A stretch of DNA of 64,000 nt, taken from the NCBI GenBank assembly GCA_026225945.1, contig JAMJFZ010002498.1:1-64000 (forward strand), written 5' to 3'. This DNA comes from Cricetomys ansorgei (lineage: Eukaryota > Chordata > Mammalia > Rodentia > Nesomyidae). Below, in pieces: positions 62,312-64,000 of the stretch. The first letter of the stretch is position 1, and the number at the start of each line of letters is the position of its first letter. The notes beneath the pieces were generated by a model. The model made no database searches. It had not been told where the DNA came from and was given only the letters and a program-made list of their open reading frames with translations. A program made the position numbers and the translations under genes.

Positions 62312-64000
62312 CTGCAGAGAGCAAGAGGCAGTCTTCAGATGCAGACACAGACCTTGTTTACCCACCAGACCTGGGGACTGTCCTGCCTGTGTGCTCAGAG
62401 CTGGGGCTGGGGAGCTACTTGACAACTTAGGAAGGCCATGCCCCATCCAGCCTGCCCACTGGACCAGGACCTCCCCTGGTCCTCCTCCTCCAGCTCAGCT
62501 TCTAACCTGCACCATCCTCCAACATAGCCTTTGCTACCGGGCCTGGGTAAAACCCTCGGTGTTCTGACAAAGGGCCAGGCTCTGAGTCCTGGGTCTGGGA
62601 CTATCATGCCCAGGGCTCCAGAACTTAGCATGGCCTGTCAAGTGGGGTGAGCCCTTGGCTACCACCCAGCATGCAAAGAGTTCACACCAATGCCTCTATA
62701 CACTCTCCAACCCACCCGGTGCCTCTCAGAGGTCTGGGCAAAGGGTAACCTATTCATCATCCCAGGCCTTCTACATACACTCTACATTTGGGGAAACTGA
62801 GTCTCTGAGGTTCTTTGTAGACTTAGGCCAATAGCTCAGAAGTGGCTGGACCTGGATTTGTTTTCTGGCCCATATGAGTTCAGCCTGGCTCCTTCAGCAA
62901 TGTCCAGCTGACCCTTGCCTTCAGGAGGCTTCCTGGGAGCATAACCACACAAACATGAACATGTCCTAGGTGAACACGTGGAGAACATGGCCTGCACAGA
63001 GCTTGTGGCTTGTGGTAAGGACAGTCGTGACCAGGCCCTGGGACCGAGGAGAGTGGCCGCCCAGAGTGTTACAGTGGGCTGGAACATGGTAGGCTCTCTC
63101 TCTGAGCTTCTCCGGACTTGGTTGAAGCACCTGGAAGACTTTGCCTCCACTTCCAGGTAGCCACAGACTCTCTGAGGTCTGGGGAAAAGGCAGTCCAAGT
63201 TACCATTTGCACAAAGCTCTGCTCAACAGACAAGGTAAACCACTCAAAGGAAGGTGTTTCTGCATCATCTCCCTCTTGGGCCCTTTATGCACTCCCCAAG
63301 CTGTCCCTCTGACCTTGAGAATAGAGGGTCTGTTCCCTCTTCCCCCGAGGGGTCGAGAGTCAGACCTGCTCCCGTCATGTGCTCAGCGCACTCCACTGGA
63401 AGCCCATGAAGGGCAGGCAAGAAGTCCCCTGCCTGCTCTAGGCCCAGCTGTGCCCCATCCCAGGAGACACACTGATTCAATTCCTGGTGAGTCATGGTGG
63501 AATTAAACACACTGAATGTATCCAACACAGATTTAAAATGTCAAAACATTTAAAATACCACACCTCGCTAAACACAGGCAGCCAACGACAGCTACCTCTG
63601 GGACTGGCCAGAGCCAGAGCAAGACAGGAGCTGGCTCCAGACCCTCATGGCCCGGCATGCCCAATCCTGAGGTTCCCAGGCTGATTCATTTTCTGACCCT
63701 CACCAGGTGTGGCCCCAACCTCCAAGCTGTCTGTCTCCAACCTGCATGGGTCCCTGGTGTCTCGCTATGGTTATTTTCTCTTTTGTTTTAGACGTATGTA
63801 CCAGCTATTGTGCGTGGCAGGACCTGCCCTTAGTGTCCTAAGGCCAGCGAGGGGTGGGGCCACCTGGCTGTAAGCCTAATGATTATACTGTAAAGCCAGG
63901 TTGGGGCCCTGGAGAGGACAGTGGGCGTCAAGGGCATGCTAGCCTCTGATGTCCTTCTTCCACCCTGGTTCTTATATTTCACTCAGCTCTGGGCTGGAAA
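62312..64000 (-). other. Ntsr1: Ntsr1 intron 1 (3' part) to window edge
   Basis: Follows upstream from the exon 2 acceptor (CTCTCTGCAG, 62312-62321). It is unique-looking, with no SINE or exon seen, and exon 1 is not reached. Confidence 0.7.

Overview
This is nuclear DNA from a muroid rodent. B1 and B2/B3/B4-type SINEs, CA/TG microsatellites and L1 fragments are scattered through it, and all recognised genes are spliced mammalian genes with GT/AG introns. Four genes lie on the minus strand, so transcription runs right to left: Ntsr1 (exons 2-4), Mrgbp (complete), Ogfr (complete) and the first coding exon of Col9a3. From what I know of the human map, this is the NTSR1-MRGBP-OGFR-COL9A3 order of human 20q13.33, the counterpart of distal mouse chromosome 2. 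The proteins are very close to mouse and rat, but Ogfr lacks the expanded C-terminal repeat I recall for mouse, so a non-Mus muroid (perhaps a cricetid) is likely. The species cannot be fixed from the sequence alone.

Layout: 1-600 holds the Col9a3 CpG-island promoter and signal-peptide exon. 600-2854 is intergenic with one SINE-embedded minisatellite. 2855-8930 is Ogfr (7 coding exons, polyadenylation signal at 2871-2876, CpG island with IRF- and CREB-type sites). 8930-11530 is intergenic. About 11535-14900 is Mrgbp (5 coding exons, 204 codons, two NRF1-like sites). 14900-54235 is a 39-kb intergenic desert made of SINEs, two solo LTRs, L1 pieces, microsatellites and many minisatellites, with no recognisable protein gene. 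54235-64000 is the 3' part of Ntsr1 with a 2.1-kb 3' UTR; its first exon lies beyond the right edge.

The genes share no pathway: a neurotensin GPCR, a TIP60/NuA4 acetyltransferase subunit, a nuclear-associated opioid growth factor receptor and a cartilage collagen chain. They are neighbours by conserved synteny. The most unusual aspect is the density of minisatellites: about ten families with periods of about 20, 22, 33, 38, 48, 50, 54, 56 and 69 bp. Several sit within 30 bp of splice donors, and one 56-bp array has 19 copies that look almost identical in the centre. I found no previously unknown multi-gene system; the second-look items are regulatory motifs, repeat biology, and one unexplained open frame and one unexplained CpG-rich block in the desert.
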